Source: Hibiscus mutabilis
Taxonomy: Eukaryota > Streptophyta > Magnoliopsida > Malvales > Malvaceae
Length of the DNA: 64,000 bases
Reading direction: 5' to 3'
NCBI GenBank assembly: GCA_019671005.1
Contig: CM033745.1
Span: forward strand, 39,973,834-40,037,833
The notes under the pieces were generated by a model, which saw only the letters and a program-made list of their open reading frames with translations, was not told where the DNA came from and did no database searches. The position numbers and the translations under genes were made by a program. This document shows positions 21,201 to 32,573 of this stretch, piece by piece. Numbering within the stretch: position 1 is the first letter of the stretch; each line of letters opens with the position of its first letter.

Positions 21201-22438
21201 TGCCATGGTATCATGACATCTTGCAATATGTAAAATTCCAGCAATACCCACCGCAAGCTACAGAGAATGAAAAGAAAATGATCAGGAAAATGGCCTCAGG
21301 GTATGTCCTTGATGGAGAAATTTTATACAAAAGAAGTCATGATCAAGTGCTTCTTAAATACGTGGGAGCAAAAGAAGCTCAATCGATTGTGGAAGAAGTT
21401 CATGAAGGAGTCTGCAGAACCCATCCTAGTGGTTTTACCATGGCCAAGAGGATCATGCGTCTTGGTTACTATTGGTCAACTATGGAAGGTGGTTGCATCC
21501 ACTATTCTCACAAATGCCACAAGTGCCAAATCTATGCTGACAAGGTTCATATGCCACCTCAACCTCTTCGTGTTATGACAACCCCTTAGCCTTTTTCCAT
21601 GTGTGGCATTGATGTCATCGATTAGATTCACCCTAAAGCATCAATACTGGTAGCCATTGATTATTTCACGAAGTGGGTAGAAGCAACCTCTTATGCAAAC
21701 ATCACCAGATCCACAGTTTGTAAGTTTTTGAAAAAGGAAATCATTTGTCGATACGGCTTGCCTGAAAGTATCATCACTAATAATGCCTCTAAGTTAAATA
21801 ACAGGATGATAAGTGGAATCTGTGAGCAGTTCAATGTCACACATCATAATTCTGTGGTATATCGCCCGAAGATGAATAGGGAAGTGGAGGTTGCGAATAA
21901 CAATATTAACAGGATAATTGCAAAAAAGACTGATACCTATAAAGATTGGCTTGAGAAGCTGTCGTTTGCCTTATACGCTTATCGAACCATAGTAAGAACT
22001 TCCAATGGGGCAACACCTTTCTCATTGGTATATGGAATAGAATCTGTGCTACCCATCGAGGTTGAAATACCATCGCTCTGTGTCTTAATGGAAGCGAAAT
22101 TAGAAGAGGCAGAATGGATGCAAGCAAGATATGACCAGCTTAATATGATTGTTGAAAAGAGGTTAAAGGCGTTGTGTCATGGGAAAATGTACCAGAAAAG
22201 GATGATAAGGGCTCACGAGAAGAAAGTTCACCCAAGAGAATTCAAAGAGGGGGATTTGTTGTTGAGGAAGAAGCTGCCAATCCAAAGCGATTCTCAAGGA
22301 AAATGGGCACCTAATTGGGAGGGACCTTACATTGTAACAAAGGTCTTCTCAGAAGGAGCATTAATTTTAGCAAAAATGGATGTAGACAAACTCCAGAACT
22401 CGATAACTTTAGACTCGATTCAAAAGTATTATGTTTGA
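21201..22438 (+). pseudogene. Integrase of element C (two stops, catalytic Asp lost)
   Basis: The zinc-binding part reads HEGVCRTHPSGF ... CHKCQIYADKV (H-H-C-C), ending at TAG 21587 where a Trp is usual, with a further TAG at 21624. Core: CGIDVID keeps the first Asp; IITNNASKLNN has Asn for the second Asp; REVEVANNNINRII keeps the Glu. The C-terminal part runs LIQSDSQGKWAPNWEGPYIV-like to the stop at 22438. With one of D-D-E missing the enzyme would not insert DNA. Confidence 0.85.
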
Positions 22439-22552
22439 AGGAAAGAAAAAAGAAAAAAGAAAAAAATAGAAAAAAGAAGAAGAAAAAGAAAAAGAAAAAA
22501 GAAGAAGAAAGAAGAAGAAAGAGAAGAAAGAAAAAGAAAGAAAGGTTCAAAA
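22438..22552 (+). repeat. Purine-only tract after integrase
   Basis: About 115 bp of AAAGAAGAAAAAG-type sequence, almost without pyrimidines, directly after the integrase stop. It looks like simple-sequence expansion. It is far from the LTR, so it is not the priming polypurine tract. The frames it opens on both strands are artefacts. Confidence 0.8.
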
Positions 22553-24075
22553 TGAAAACCTGCAAAGGGCGTTTTGAAACCAAAGGAGGATCTGAGTTGA
22601 AAACCACGTAAAGGGCAGCTCAGACAATTTGCAAATAAGACCTTCCTCGGGGATTCCATACCTGGAAGTTTCATATCTTTTCACATAATCATTATTTCCA
22701 GGGTCTGCTCAGCATAGTTGACATTCAAGGAATCTTACGAAGTCATGAAATGAGGTATTGGAACTATGATTTCTTTTCATTCCTCGGGGATTCCTTTCCT
22801 TGAAATTTCTTTTTGTGTTTGCCACAATACTAATAAATTTTGTTGTGTAGACCTTTTCTTTTTCCTCCTTTGACATCTTTCCATAAAGCATCTTGCATTG
22901 AAATGAGAATTAAAATTTGGCATCACTTAAAATATACAAAAGATTTTTGAGCATTACTTTGAAATTTGTCTAAAAGGGTATTGGAACTATGAGGTATTCC
23001 ATGGTCAAATTTGGTACTTGGGGCATAAAGAGCAGCAATTCAAGATGGAAATAGGTTTTGGCTGCAAATCTCTGCAGATGACCCTCAAGAGATGCTTTGA
23101 TATTACCTTAATGCAGCATGTTGCAAAACAGAGATGCTTACATGAGATAATTTGTTTCCTACAATAATGAAAACAATTTTACAGACATTGGAGGAAATAG
23201 TTAAAGATATGAGGCATTGGAGGAACATCAGGATTCTAAGAAGCCTTTCACTGAACATTGATGTATCTACTACATTGATAACTTGACAAAGGTTAAAAGA
23301 GTGTTGAAGAATATGAGGGTAAAGTTAGTCCTTCCAACCAAAAGTACAAGAAAACAAGATTGAGTAAGCAAATGTGCAAAGATCAAAGTAGAAATGATGG
23401 AGGTGACTATCTATGATTATTTTGTCAATCATTATAGTGTGCAGTTGCAACCTTCAGACAATTTTCCCTACATTAATGATGGCAAACCAATGCATTCCCC
23501 ATATCCCTAAGGAGTTTCGCTCTTAGGTGTCCTAGCAACAAAGAGCTTCCCTGTTTAAAAAATCAAGATAGAAGTCATAGAAAGGGATGAATATATTAAG
23601 TGATACGGTGTGGCAAATGAAGCAGGCAATGGTGAAAATTTCATTCCAAGGAATGGTCGATGGAATTATAACAACAAGAAATTGGTGAAGCCAACTAGAA
23701 TTAAAAGATTAGTTATTGCAAGCTTTCTTAGTGCAAAACCATTCAGCATAGAGAAATGAAAAGAAATCATATTGTCTTTCTGATAGAATGGGCCAAAACA
23801 GACACCCACCATCTGTTGCCAGAGTTGAGAAAATGTTTGAGATGATATAATCCAAGTTTCCTGATGCTCCACAGTGTCTTCTGTGTCTATCGCTTGAGAA
23901 AAATTGTTAAGAAAAAAAGAAAAAGAAATAAAACATGCATTCATGACTAGGCATCCCTAGGGGCATATGCATCTTAGTTGGATCATTTGCAGTTATTTTT
24001 GACATGTTTTGGAACCCACTTATTCATCTAAGTACGAAGCCATCTCTTAGAAATCGACTATTTATTCGGGAAATT
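22553..24075 (+). other. 3' untranslated region of element C
   Basis: No coding frame is supported. Two loosely similar blocks with CCTCGGGGATTCC occur near 22645 and 22780, and short phrases (GGTATTGGAACTATGA) repeat near 22755 and 22977. Long noncoding 3' regions are usual in Tat/Ogre elements. Confidence 0.55.
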
Positions 24076-24551
24076 GGAGAATAGAACCTGCTCATCTATT
24101 CAAGCACAAAGAGAATAGAACATGCCTATTCGTTCGGGTATTTGGAGAATGGAAACTGCTCATCTATTCAAGCATACGGAGAATAGAACCTGCTCATCTA
24201 TTCAAGCATACGGAGAATAGAACCTTCTCATCTATTCGAGCGTACGGAGAATAGAATTCGCCTATCTCTTCGGGCATTTGGAGAATGGAACTCGCTTATC
24301 TATTCGAGCATAAGGAGAATAGAATCTGCCTATCTGTACGGGCATTTGGAGAATGGAACTCGCTTATCTATTCGAGCATAAGGAGAATAGAATCTGCCTA
24401 CCTGTTCGGGCATTTGGAGAATAGAACCTGCTTATCTATTCAAGCACAAGGAGAATAGAATATGCCTATCCGTTCGGGCATTTGGAGAATAGAACTCGCT
24501 TATCTATTCGAGCACAAGGAGAATAGAACCCGCCTATCTTTTCAGGCATTG
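24076..24551 (+). repeat. 34-bp tandem array, 14 copies
   Basis: Fourteen head-to-tail units of 34 bp fill 476 bp. Each starts GGAGAATRGAA and contains CTATYTATTC or similar. From unit 6 on, two subtypes alternate: one with CGCTTATCTATTCGAGCA, the other with TGCCTATCTGTTCGGGCA, giving a 68-bp higher-order period. Tandem arrays in the 3' UTR of Tat/Ogre elements are known and can seed satellites. Confidence 0.9.
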
Positions 24552-24616
24552 ACGGTTTGGTAATTGATGAAAATCAGTGTATTTTCTTCTTTTCTCTATT
24601 CCTGTTTTATCGAAAT

Positions 24617-24633
24617 GACCAAAGAGGGGCAGC
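24617..24633 (+). other. Polypurine tract of element C
   Basis: AAAGAGGGGCAGC stands directly before the LTR start TGTTATCACT. Position and composition fit the plus-strand primer. Confidence 0.8.
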
Positions 24634-25681
24634 TGTTATCACTGAATTTTCACCAGGCTTTTACTTGTGTACCATTGTTACATCTTTGTTAGGTTTTGTA
24701 GTATTGTTATATTATTATTACCTTATAGGTTTTAGTATTAGTTAGTTAGTTTGTATAAAGCCCAAAATGGAGAAGTGTTTTGGTATGTGGCTTAATGGCC
24801 CATTTAGTTGAATAGGGGTTTAATTGATAGTTAGATTAATTTGACCGATTGGTAGATTAGTTGAAATAGAATAAAAATTCATTAGATAGGAGTTATGACA
24901 TTCATTACATAGAAAATAAACAAATAATCATTTTGTTTCAAAAATAAATGAAGTTCACTACATATTCGATTGTTAAAAGAAATAAATAGAGTCCAAATTC
25001 ATTCGTAGAAAACCATACAAGTCCATTACATTCTTAATTAGTTAGGGAGAAATAAAGAGCCCATTTTTAAGATTCCATTAAAATTACATGCCCTTTCACA
25101 TTTAAAATACGTGGCCTGGTCGGCCCAGTTCTAATTTATGGCCTTAAGCTTTCTGCACAGCTGAAGAGCACCATCAGATCGGGGTTGATCCAAAGGCATA
25201 GATCATACACGTAGTGGACGCGGGATCAAAGAGCAATCCAGCAGCCCAGATTGATCAGCAACAAAGCACGTGGATCACCACTCGCGCGTGGCAGCCACGC
25301 TCCTGACTTTCTAACTTCTAGTAGGCGTTTCGACTTCTCTGACAGAGCTCAGGGACCATTCCAATTTTTCCTCACCGACATTGTCGTCACCATTTGCAAT
25401 TACCAACAACAAAAACACAAAATAGGGAGTTAGAAAAGAAATAAAGCAAATCAAAAGGGCAACCAAATCCCTAAACCAAAGCCTTAGCTGCAAATCAGGT
25501 TCAAATCAGAGGCAAAGTCAACCAACACAGGAGGGACTGGATCCCTACCTTAGGAAGAATCCAACAACGATCATATTAAAGCAGTGAACAAAAAGGTAAC
25601 AAGCTTAAAATCAGAGCTGAGACAAGATCAAATGAGGAAGATATTAGGGATTCAGGCTTGAAATTCAAGCAATTCTGTAAC

Positions 25682-25689
25682 TATATAAA
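25682..25689 (+). promoter_or_regulatory. TATA box of the C LTR
   Basis: CTATATAAACC lies about 1.05 kb into the LTR. Transcription would start about 30 bp further, so U3 is about 1.1 kb. Assigned from sequence and position only. Confidence 0.55.
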
Positions 25690-25813
25690 CCCATTTGTAA
25701 TTCATGTAGACACACAACAATTTCATATGATTCAACAATTACAGAAAACACACTAGATACAACTAGCATTCAGAAGTTGTAAAGCCAGCAAGCAAGGATT
25801 GTAATCAAAGTTT

Positions 25814-25818
25814 CAAAG
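25814..25818 (+). repeat. Target-site duplication of E, left copy
   Basis: CAAAG immediately before TGTAATATCC; identical to 37296-37300. Confidence 0.9.
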
Positions 25819-26042
25819 TGTAATATCCTCAAAACTAGTATAAAAGAAGTTACTACAATGCCTTCATTTGATCCCTAATTGATTGAAAATATTGCACAAT
25901 TGCCCTGTTTTTATAGGATTGACACATAATTGGATTGACTTAGACATGTACGAATGAGTTTATATATTGAACAATCATGTTAGGATCCTTGTCTAAGTGA
26001 TTTAAGAAGCTAGAATCTAGCTAAAGGAAAGCTGTCCAGAAT
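25819..26042 (+). repeat. 5' LTR fragment of element E
   Basis: It matches 34696-34918 almost base for base (AAACTAGTATAAAAGAAGTT...GTCCAGAAT). It is cut at 26042 where element D begins; the remaining ~2.4 kb of this LTR is gone. Confidence 0.9.
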
Positions 26043-27823
26043 TGTAACACCCCAAATCCTAGCCTAGAAGTATTGAAGTCAATTGCATAAGTTGATAGCT
26101 TAATTGAATTTAGAATTAAGCTAAATTGATTAGTCAAGGGTCTAACTGAAAGAATGTACGAAATAAGTGATCAAATTACAAAGGACCAATTTGAATTAAG
26201 TAACAAAGATGAGGCTTGCATGATTCTCTTAATTGCCCTTGACTAATTATATGATTAATAACTAACTAATGTTAGTTTAGTAAAATCATAAATCCACTAA
26301 TGTGGATATCCACATTGTCATCATCTCTTTCATTTTCATTACCAATCGAAAAAGAGAGAAAGGACAGTGAGAGAGAAACTTTGAGAAAAACACCATTGAA
26401 GCATGATTTAAGCTTGCATGTGTGGAAATTTTCCATTGAAATTGAGCTAGGAAGCAAAGTAAGTATGATTCTACTTGTGTTCAATTGAATAGGCAATTAT
26501 ACTTGTGGAATTGGACTGTTTTGATGATGTTAGATGAAACTAGCTATTGAATATGTGATTAGATGATTAAATGGTTGTAGAATCATGCAAATTTGAAGAA
26601 AGAACAATAGGTACTATGCTGGAAATTATGTGTTTATGATAGTGTAACAAAGCTAGGTTGCTAAAAATTGAAATGTGGTGTTGAAGTGAGAATTGAATGA
26701 TTAGAACTTAAAATTGAGCTATGGAATTAATGAATTGATTATGATCATAATTAGATATTGTAAGGAAGGTGTTAAACAAATTGAATTGTTAGCAAACAAT
26801 GCTGGAAATGAAGGATAAAAGTATGAACATAGTCTTGTAACATAGAAACTATTTTGTTGAATTGAAATTGAGTAAACATGCAAAATTAGGCATTGTAACA
26901 AACTTACTCAGTTTTGGCTGCCTTTAATAATGGATTAAAATTGATTCAACATGTTTAGGATATCATATGAAATGAATTATAGGGCCAAAACATTGGCTAA
27001 AATGAATTTAAGGCATTAAAATGTGTTTAGGTGCAATCTACCCAGAATTGCTCTGTTCTGGGCAGTCACTTTGAAAATTCACCAAAACGTGTATAGATCA
27101 AATTCAGGGCTGACATTTTAATGACATGATCCTTAGTATGTCTACTTTCATTAGGTGAAAACAGAACTGAAAACTGGGTCCTATGCTGGAAACTGTAAAT
27201 AGGAATTGCTGGACAGTGCAAACTGTCCAGGCAGTGTAAATACCTTGTCTTTGAACAATAAACTGTATTAATTGGATAAGAAATAAAATGCAAGTCTTAC
27301 ATGGTCTTATAGAAATTTTGTTAGCTTTCCAACGGTGTATAGTAATCGAAATTCCGACGTACGGATTAAAAGATATGGCCATTTAAAGGGACAGTGTGCA
27401 AACTGCCAAGCAGTAGTGTCCTGGGCAGTTTGGGACTATTTTTGCACCTAGTAGCAAACTGTTTCCAAAACAGTTTTGGGACATTGTAATTTGTCCAGTT
27501 ATGTCTTAAAATGAAGTAATAACAATGTGGAGATGAACTAGTAAGAAATGCTTAAAAATAAGCATACAAACAGTAGCTAAATGTTAGGTACAAATGTGGT
27601 AACATTGCTACTATGATTGTGTGATATTATGTGCTTGTTTTGATGATATGTATATGTGCTATGCTTGCTAGACCAAGGAAAGCAAGTTGGGGTAGAAGAA
27701 GATAGGAGTGGACGTCCCAAAGCTAGAGGCAAAGAGATTTGGATTCAAGACAATTGAATTCCTAGGAGTATTGTGAGTGTAACTATCCTTAGGGTTGGGA
27801 CTTAGGTCCTAACCAATCTTGCT
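26043..27823 (+). repeat. 5' LTR of element D, 3'-truncated
   Basis: It runs parallel to 30156-31947 and stops at CCAATCTTGCT. In the other LTR this word is followed by ATTGTTAATTC and ~110 more bases; here it is followed by AAAGGCTTTTCC, which is coding sequence. Confidence 0.9.
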
Positions 27824-28345
27824 AAAGGCTTTTCCTCCATTGCCGCAAGCCTTACTAAGATTACCCACAAAGATACGCCTTACGTTTGGTCGGAGAACCA
27901 ACAACGAAGCTTTGATCAACTTAAGCAAGCTCTGACTCATGCCCCGGTACTCATCCAACCAGAATCGGGCAAAGAATTCACTGTTTACAGTGATGCTTCT
28001 CATCTAGGACTCGGTTGTGTCCTGATGCAAGATGGGAAAGTAATTGCTTACGCTTCAAGGCAACTGAAGCCACACGAGTCTAATTATCCAACGCACGATC
28101 TGGAACTAGCAGCTATCGTATTTGCTCTCAAGATATGGAGACACTATCTATACAGAGAGAAATGCAATCTATTTACCGATCAAAAAAGTCTCAAATACCT
28201 CCTAACTCAGAAGGATTTGAATTTGAGGCAAAGGAGATGGCTCGAATTACTTAAGGATTACGACTTGGTTATCGACTACCATCCAGGGAAAGCAAACGTA
28301 GTTGTTGACGCCCTTAGTCGCAGACCATACTCGGGTAACTCCTAA
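27824..28345 (+). pseudogene. RNase H of element D
   Basis: The frame opens mid-domain at KGFSSIAASLTKITHKD and continues SENQQRSFDQLKQALTHAPV, FTVYSDASHLGLGCVL (Asp), PTHDLELAAIVFALKIW (Glu), NLFTDQKSLKYL (Asp) and VIDYHPGKANVVVDALSRR (Asp). All four acidic residues are present and there is no internal stop, but the upstream RT is deleted and a TAA ends it at 28343. It would remove the RNA strand during cDNA synthesis. Confidence 0.88.
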
Positions 28346-28407
28346 ATCTAGAATTCTAATTAATTTCATTTGAATCATGCCTTTTCTTGTTTTGCAAACA
28401 AGATACT

Positions 28408-28573
28408 ATTCGAACATTCCTTGAAATACAAGTAAACCATTCGAATAAGAATTGTATCTAAAATACTTGTAACCATTGAAATTGAGTCTTTCTTAGCTTG
28501 TAAGAAAGAATTCGAACAATGCCTTGTGATACAAGAAACAATTCGAACAGTGCCTTGCATTGCAAGAAATCTA
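28408..28573 (+). repeat. Degenerate ~33-bp minisatellite between RNase H and integrase of D
   Basis: Five units start at about 28408, 28439, 28475, 28510 and 28541 with ATTCGAA- or ATTGAAA-like starts and TACAAG/TTGTAA near their ends. Element E lacks this stretch and passes directly from DALSPKHS to the integrase N-terminus. Confidence 0.65.
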
Positions 28574-29738
28574 TTGAAAATCATTCTAATGACTTTGTTA
28601 ATTCTTTCGTAGCTACTATGGCTATCAATGCTCATTTCCGACTATCCAAGAGCCATAAATTTTTGTCTGAACTTCAAGTTCTATCCAATTTCATCTCGAG
28701 AATTAAAGAACTCCAACAAGTTGATCCAGATCTTCAGAAGATCATATCTAAGATTGCTTCTGAGTCTAGCTTTGACTTCTCCCTCAATTCAAATGGACTC
28801 CTCTATTTCAAAGATAGAGTTTGTGTTCTTAACAATGAGGAACTAATACAAGAAATGTTAAAAGAAGCTCATCAAAGTTCTTTCTCGATCCACCCTGGAT
28901 CGGTTAAGATGTATAAAGACCTAAAGCTACTATACTGGTGGCCAAGCATGAAATATGCAATCACGGACTTCGTATCCAAGTGCTTAACATGTCAAAGAGT
29001 CAAAACCGAGCATCAAGTCCCTACTGGATTGCTTCAACCTATTGAACTTCCCCAGTGGAAGTAGGATAGAATTACTATGGACTTTGTCACCGGTCTTCCT
29101 TCTACTCCAAGAAAGAATGATGTTGTATGGGTGATTGTTGATTGATTCGCTAAATCTACTCAATTCATCCATGTTGGTATGAACATGAGCTTAGAAACCC
29201 TTGCTGAGCTGTACAATCGTTAAGTGATTCGGTTACACGGTGTACCTACAGCAATCATCTCCGATCGTGACCCTCGATTCACTTCTCGATTTTGGAACTC
29301 TCTGCAGAAAGCTCTAGGAGCTAAAGTATATCTTAGTACGGCCTTTCATCCTCAATCGGATGGCCAATCTGAGAGAATCATTCAAGTGTTAGAAGATATG
29401 CTATGAGCCTGTGTTATTGACTTCGGGAAGAATTGGGAGAAATCCCTACCTCTTGTAGAGTTTGCCTACAACAATAGCTATCAATCTTCTATTAAAACGT
29501 CACCATTTGAAGCTCTATATGGTAGAAGATGTAGAACTCCTCTCTACTAGTCCGAATTGGGAGATAACAAGATTCTAGGTCCTCAATTGCTTCGGGAAAC
29601 CGAAGAACAAATCAAGATCATTCACGATCGATTGAAGGCAGCTTTCGATAGACAGAAAGCATATGCTGACTTGAAAAGGAGAGACATCCAGTATGATATT
29701 GGAGACAAAGTCTTCCTAAAGGTCTCACTTGGAAGAAA
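28574..29738 (+). pseudogene. Integrase of element D (four stops)
   Basis: NFISRIKELQQVDPDLQKI leads to the zinc-binding part HQSSFSIHPGSVKMYKDL ... CLTCQRVK. Core: ITMDFVTGLPST (Asp), AIISDRDPRFTSRFW (Asp), HPQSDGQSERIIQ (Glu), so the D-D-E triad is intact. Stops: TAG 29062 and 29548 (Trp positions), TGA 29143, TAA 29221 and TGA 29404. C-terminal part YNNSYQSSIKTSPFEALYGRRC, then DRQKAYADLKRRDIQYDIGDKVFLKV. A frameshift near 29740 joins to the next entry. Confidence 0.88.
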
Positions 29739-30137
29739 GTGCTCAGATTTGGAAGAAAAGGGAAGCTCAGTCCCCGATACATCGGACCATTTGAAGTTAT
29801 TGAAAGAATTGGTCCAATGACCTATCGATTAGCTCTTCCTAGAGAATTTGATAGAATACACAATGTCTTCCACGTTTCAATGCTCAGAAGGTATCGATTC
29901 GATCCTTCACATATTCTTGAGCCTAAAGAAGTAGAATTGAATCCTGATTTGTCCTACGAAGAGGAACCTATTCAGATTCTTTACCGGGAAGTAAGGAAGC
30001 TTCGAAACAAGATTGTTCCCCTTGTTAACATCTTTTGGAGAAATCATAAGGTGGAAGAAGCAACCTGTGAATCTTAAGAAGTCATGAAGAAGCAGTATCC
30101 TCACCTATTCGATTCAGGTAAATTCGAGGATGAATTT
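29739..30137 (+). pseudogene. Integrase C-terminus and chromodomain-like tail of D
   Basis: LRFGRKGKLSPRYIGPFEVI is the GPF/Y module, HNVFHVSMLRRYRFDPSH follows, then EEEPIQILYREVRKLRNKIV and IFWRNHKVEEATCES resemble the chromodomain that chromoviruses carry at the integrase end and use to target chromatin marks. A TAA at 30075 cuts the tail before KKQYPHLFDS. Confidence 0.8.
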
Positions 30138-30139
30138 AT

Positions 30140-30155
30140 TTTAAGAGGGGAGAAT
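30140..30155 (+). other. Polypurine tract of element D
   Basis: TTAAGAGGGGAGAAT directly before TGTAACACCCC. Confidence 0.85.
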
Positions 30156-32061
30156 TGTAACACCCCAAATCCTAGCCTAGAAGTATTAAAGTTAATTGCA
30201 TAAGTTGATAGCTTAATTGAATTTAGAATTAAGCTAAATTGATTAGTCAAGGGTCTAATTGAAAGAATGTATGAAATAAGTGATCAAATTACAAAGGACC
30301 AATTTGAATTAAGTAAGAAAGATGAGGCTTGCATGATATATTCCATGATTCTCTTAATTGCCCTTGACTAATTATATGATTAATAACTAAGGTTAGTTTA
30401 GTAAAATCATAAATCCACTAATGTGGATATCCATATTGTTATCATCTCTTTCATTTTCATTACCACCCAAAAAAAGAGAGAAAGGAAAGTGAGAGAGAAA
30501 CTTTGAGAAAAACACCATTGAAGCATGATTTAAGCTTGCATGTGTGGAAATTTTCCATTGAAATTGAGCTAGGAAGCAAAGTAAGTATGATTCTACTTGT
30601 GTTCAATTGAATAGGCAATTATACTTGTGGAATTGGACTATTTTGATGATGTTAGATGATATTAGCTATTGAATATGTGATTAGATGATTAAACGGTTGT
30701 AGAATCATGCAAATGTGAAGAATGAACACTAGGTACTATGCTGGAAATTATGTGTTTATGATAGTGTAACAAAGCTAGGTTGCTGGAAAATTGTAATGTG
30801 GTGTTGAAGTGAGAATTGAATGATTAGAACTTAAAATTGAGCTATGGAATTAATGAGTTGATTACGATCATGATTAGATATTGTAAAGAAGGTGTTAAAC
30901 AAATTGAATTGTTAGCGAACAATGATGGAAATGAAGGATAAAAGTATGAACCATAGTCTTGTAACATAGAAACTGTTTTGTTGAATTGAAATTGAGTAAA
31001 CATGCAAAATTAGGCATTGCAGCAAACTTACTCTGTTTTGGCTGCCTTGAATAATGGATTAAAATTGATTCAACATGTTTAGGATATCATATGAAATGAA
31101 TTATAGGGCCAAAATATTGGCTAAAATGAATTTAAGGCGTTAAAATGTGTTTAGGTGCAATCTGCCCAAAATTGCTCTGTTCTGGGCAGTCACTTTGAAA
31201 ATTCACCAAAACGTGTATAGATCAAATTCAGGGCTGAAAATTTAATGACATGATCCTTAGTATGTCTACTTTCATTAGGTGAAAACAGAACTGAAAACTG
31301 GGTCCTATGCTGGAAACTGTAAATAGGAATTGCTGGACAGTGCAAACTGTCCAGGCAGTGTAAATACCCTGTCTTTGAACAATAAACTATATTAATTGGA
31401 TAAGAAATAAAATGCAAGTCTTACATGGTCTTGTAGAAATTTTGTTAGCTTTCCAACGGTGTATAGTAATCAAAATTTTGACGTACGGATTAAAAGATAT
31501 GGCCATTTAAAGGGACAATGTGCAAACTGCCAGGCAATAGTGTCCTGGGCAGTTTGGGACTGTTTTTGCACCTAGTAGCAAATTGTTTCCAAAACAGTTT
31601 TGGGACATTGTAACCTGTCCAGTTATGTCTTAAAATGAAGTAATAACATTGTGGAGATGAACTAGTAAGAAATGCTTAAAAAGAAGCATAAAAACAGTAG
31701 CTAAATGTTAGGTACAAATGTGGTAACATTGCTACTATGATTGTGTGATATTATGTGCTTTTTTTGATGATATGTATATGCGCTATGCTTGCTAGACCAA
31801 GGAAAGAAAGTTGGGGAAGAAGAGGATAGGAGTAGACATCCCAAAGCTAGAGGAAAAGGGATTTGGATTCAAGACAATTGAATTGCTAGGAGTATTGTGA
31901 GTGTAACTATCCTTAGGATTGGGACTTAGGTCCTAACCAATCTTGCTATTGTTAATTCAATTAAATTGCCATGTAACATGACCTAATGCATATTTGGCTA
32001 ATTAAGGGAAGAATTACATGTATGATAACTTGTCCATGATCCATGTGTTACTTGGGTGTTA
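30156..32061 (+). repeat. 3' LTR of element D
   Basis: It continues past the break point of the 5' copy (31947) to CTTGGGTGTTA near 32060, which mirrors the LTR start (TGTAACACCCC) and so is close to the true end. A 12-bp insertion/duplication near 30332-30345 distinguishes it from the 5' copy. The last CA and the target duplication are missing. Confidence 0.85.
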
Positions 32062-32069
32062 AGCAAATG

Positions 32070-32573
32070 TAATGATTATCGTCAGCTAAACCGTCTCACT
32101 ATCAAGACATGTATCCTTTGCCAAGGATAGAGGACTTGTTCGATCAATTCAAGGATGCCAAAGTCTCCTCGAAGATCGATTTGTGATCGGGGTACTATCA
32201 GATGAGAATACAAGACTCGGATGTACCCAAAACGGCTTTCAGGACTCGTTATGGTCACTATGACTTCCTAGTTATGCCCTTCGGGCTAACCAATGCTCTA
32301 GTGGCTTTCATGGACTTAATGAACCGAGTGTTCAAACCCTATTTGGACAAATTCATGGTTGTATTTATTGATTACATTCTTGTCTACTCAAAGGACAAGG
32401 AAGAACATGCTAATCACCTTCAAATTTTACTCCAAAATTTGAGAAATAATCGGCTATATGCCAAATTGAGTAAATGCGAGTTCTGGCTCTCAGAAGTATC
32501 CTTCCTTGGCTATGTTATCTCGACTGAAGAGATAAAGGTTGATCCTAAGAAGATTCAAACCGTCACCGAATGA
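32070..32573 (+). pseudogene. Reverse transcriptase of element E (N-terminus deleted)
   Basis: It starts inside RT at NDYRQLNRLTIK and runs through YPLPRIEDLFDQFKDAKVSS (one base missing near 32110), TGA at 32184 (Arg position), YYQMRIQDSDVPKTAFRTRY, MPFGLTNALVAFMDLMNRVF, VVFIDYILVYSKD and KCEFWLSEVSFLGYVIS. The catalytic pair is D-Y: the second Asp is Tyr. TGA at 32571 stands at a Trp position before RPPRNASKVRSFIGLAWYYR. Confidence 0.88.

Larger units (their letters stand above)
16940..25818 (+). mobile_element. Element C: Ty3/gypsy Tat-lineage retrotransposon (5' truncated), left part
   Basis: In order: gag zinc knuckle, protease, probable intron, RT, RNase H, a second RNase H (the Tat hallmark), integrase, a long 3' region with a tandem array, polypurine tract and 3' LTR. 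The 5' LTR and most of gag are absent; the element starts abruptly against copia. The 3' LTR is broken at 25818 by element E and resumes at 37301. Frameshifts and stops occur in every domain. Element A is a related copy in opposite orientation. Confidence 0.88.
24634..25818 (+). repeat. 3' LTR of element C, part before the insertion of E
   Basis: It starts TGTTATCACT after the polypurine tract. It holds a GC-richer block at 25140-25330 and a TATA box at 25682. It stops at CAAAG (25814-25818), the target duplication of element E, and resumes after the second CAAAG at 37301. Open frames in both strands here lack motifs. Confidence 0.8.
26043..32061 (+). mobile_element. Element D: Ty3/gypsy chromovirus inserted in the E 5' LTR
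   Basis: Two LTRs (26043-27823 and 30156-32061) start TGTAACACCCC and are about 97% alike by eye, so D is the youngest insertion here. Between them lie RNase H, integrase and a chromodomain-like tail. The 5' LTR breaks off at 27823 straight into the RT/RNase H coding region, so gag, protease and most of RT were lost in one deletion. Left flank AGAAT (26038-26042); the right flank was deleted. D and E are related: their LTRs share blocks such as CTCTGTTYTGGGCAGT. Confidence 0.9.

Noticed and set aside
22311..22674. Frames across the purine tract (poly-Lys on one strand, poly-Phe on the other)
   Set aside because: Low-complexity artefacts of GAA/AAAG repeats.
24076..24551. Regular 34-bp array as a CRISPR
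   Set aside because: The units are directly adjacent with no unique spacers, in plant DNA, inside a Tat 3' UTR.
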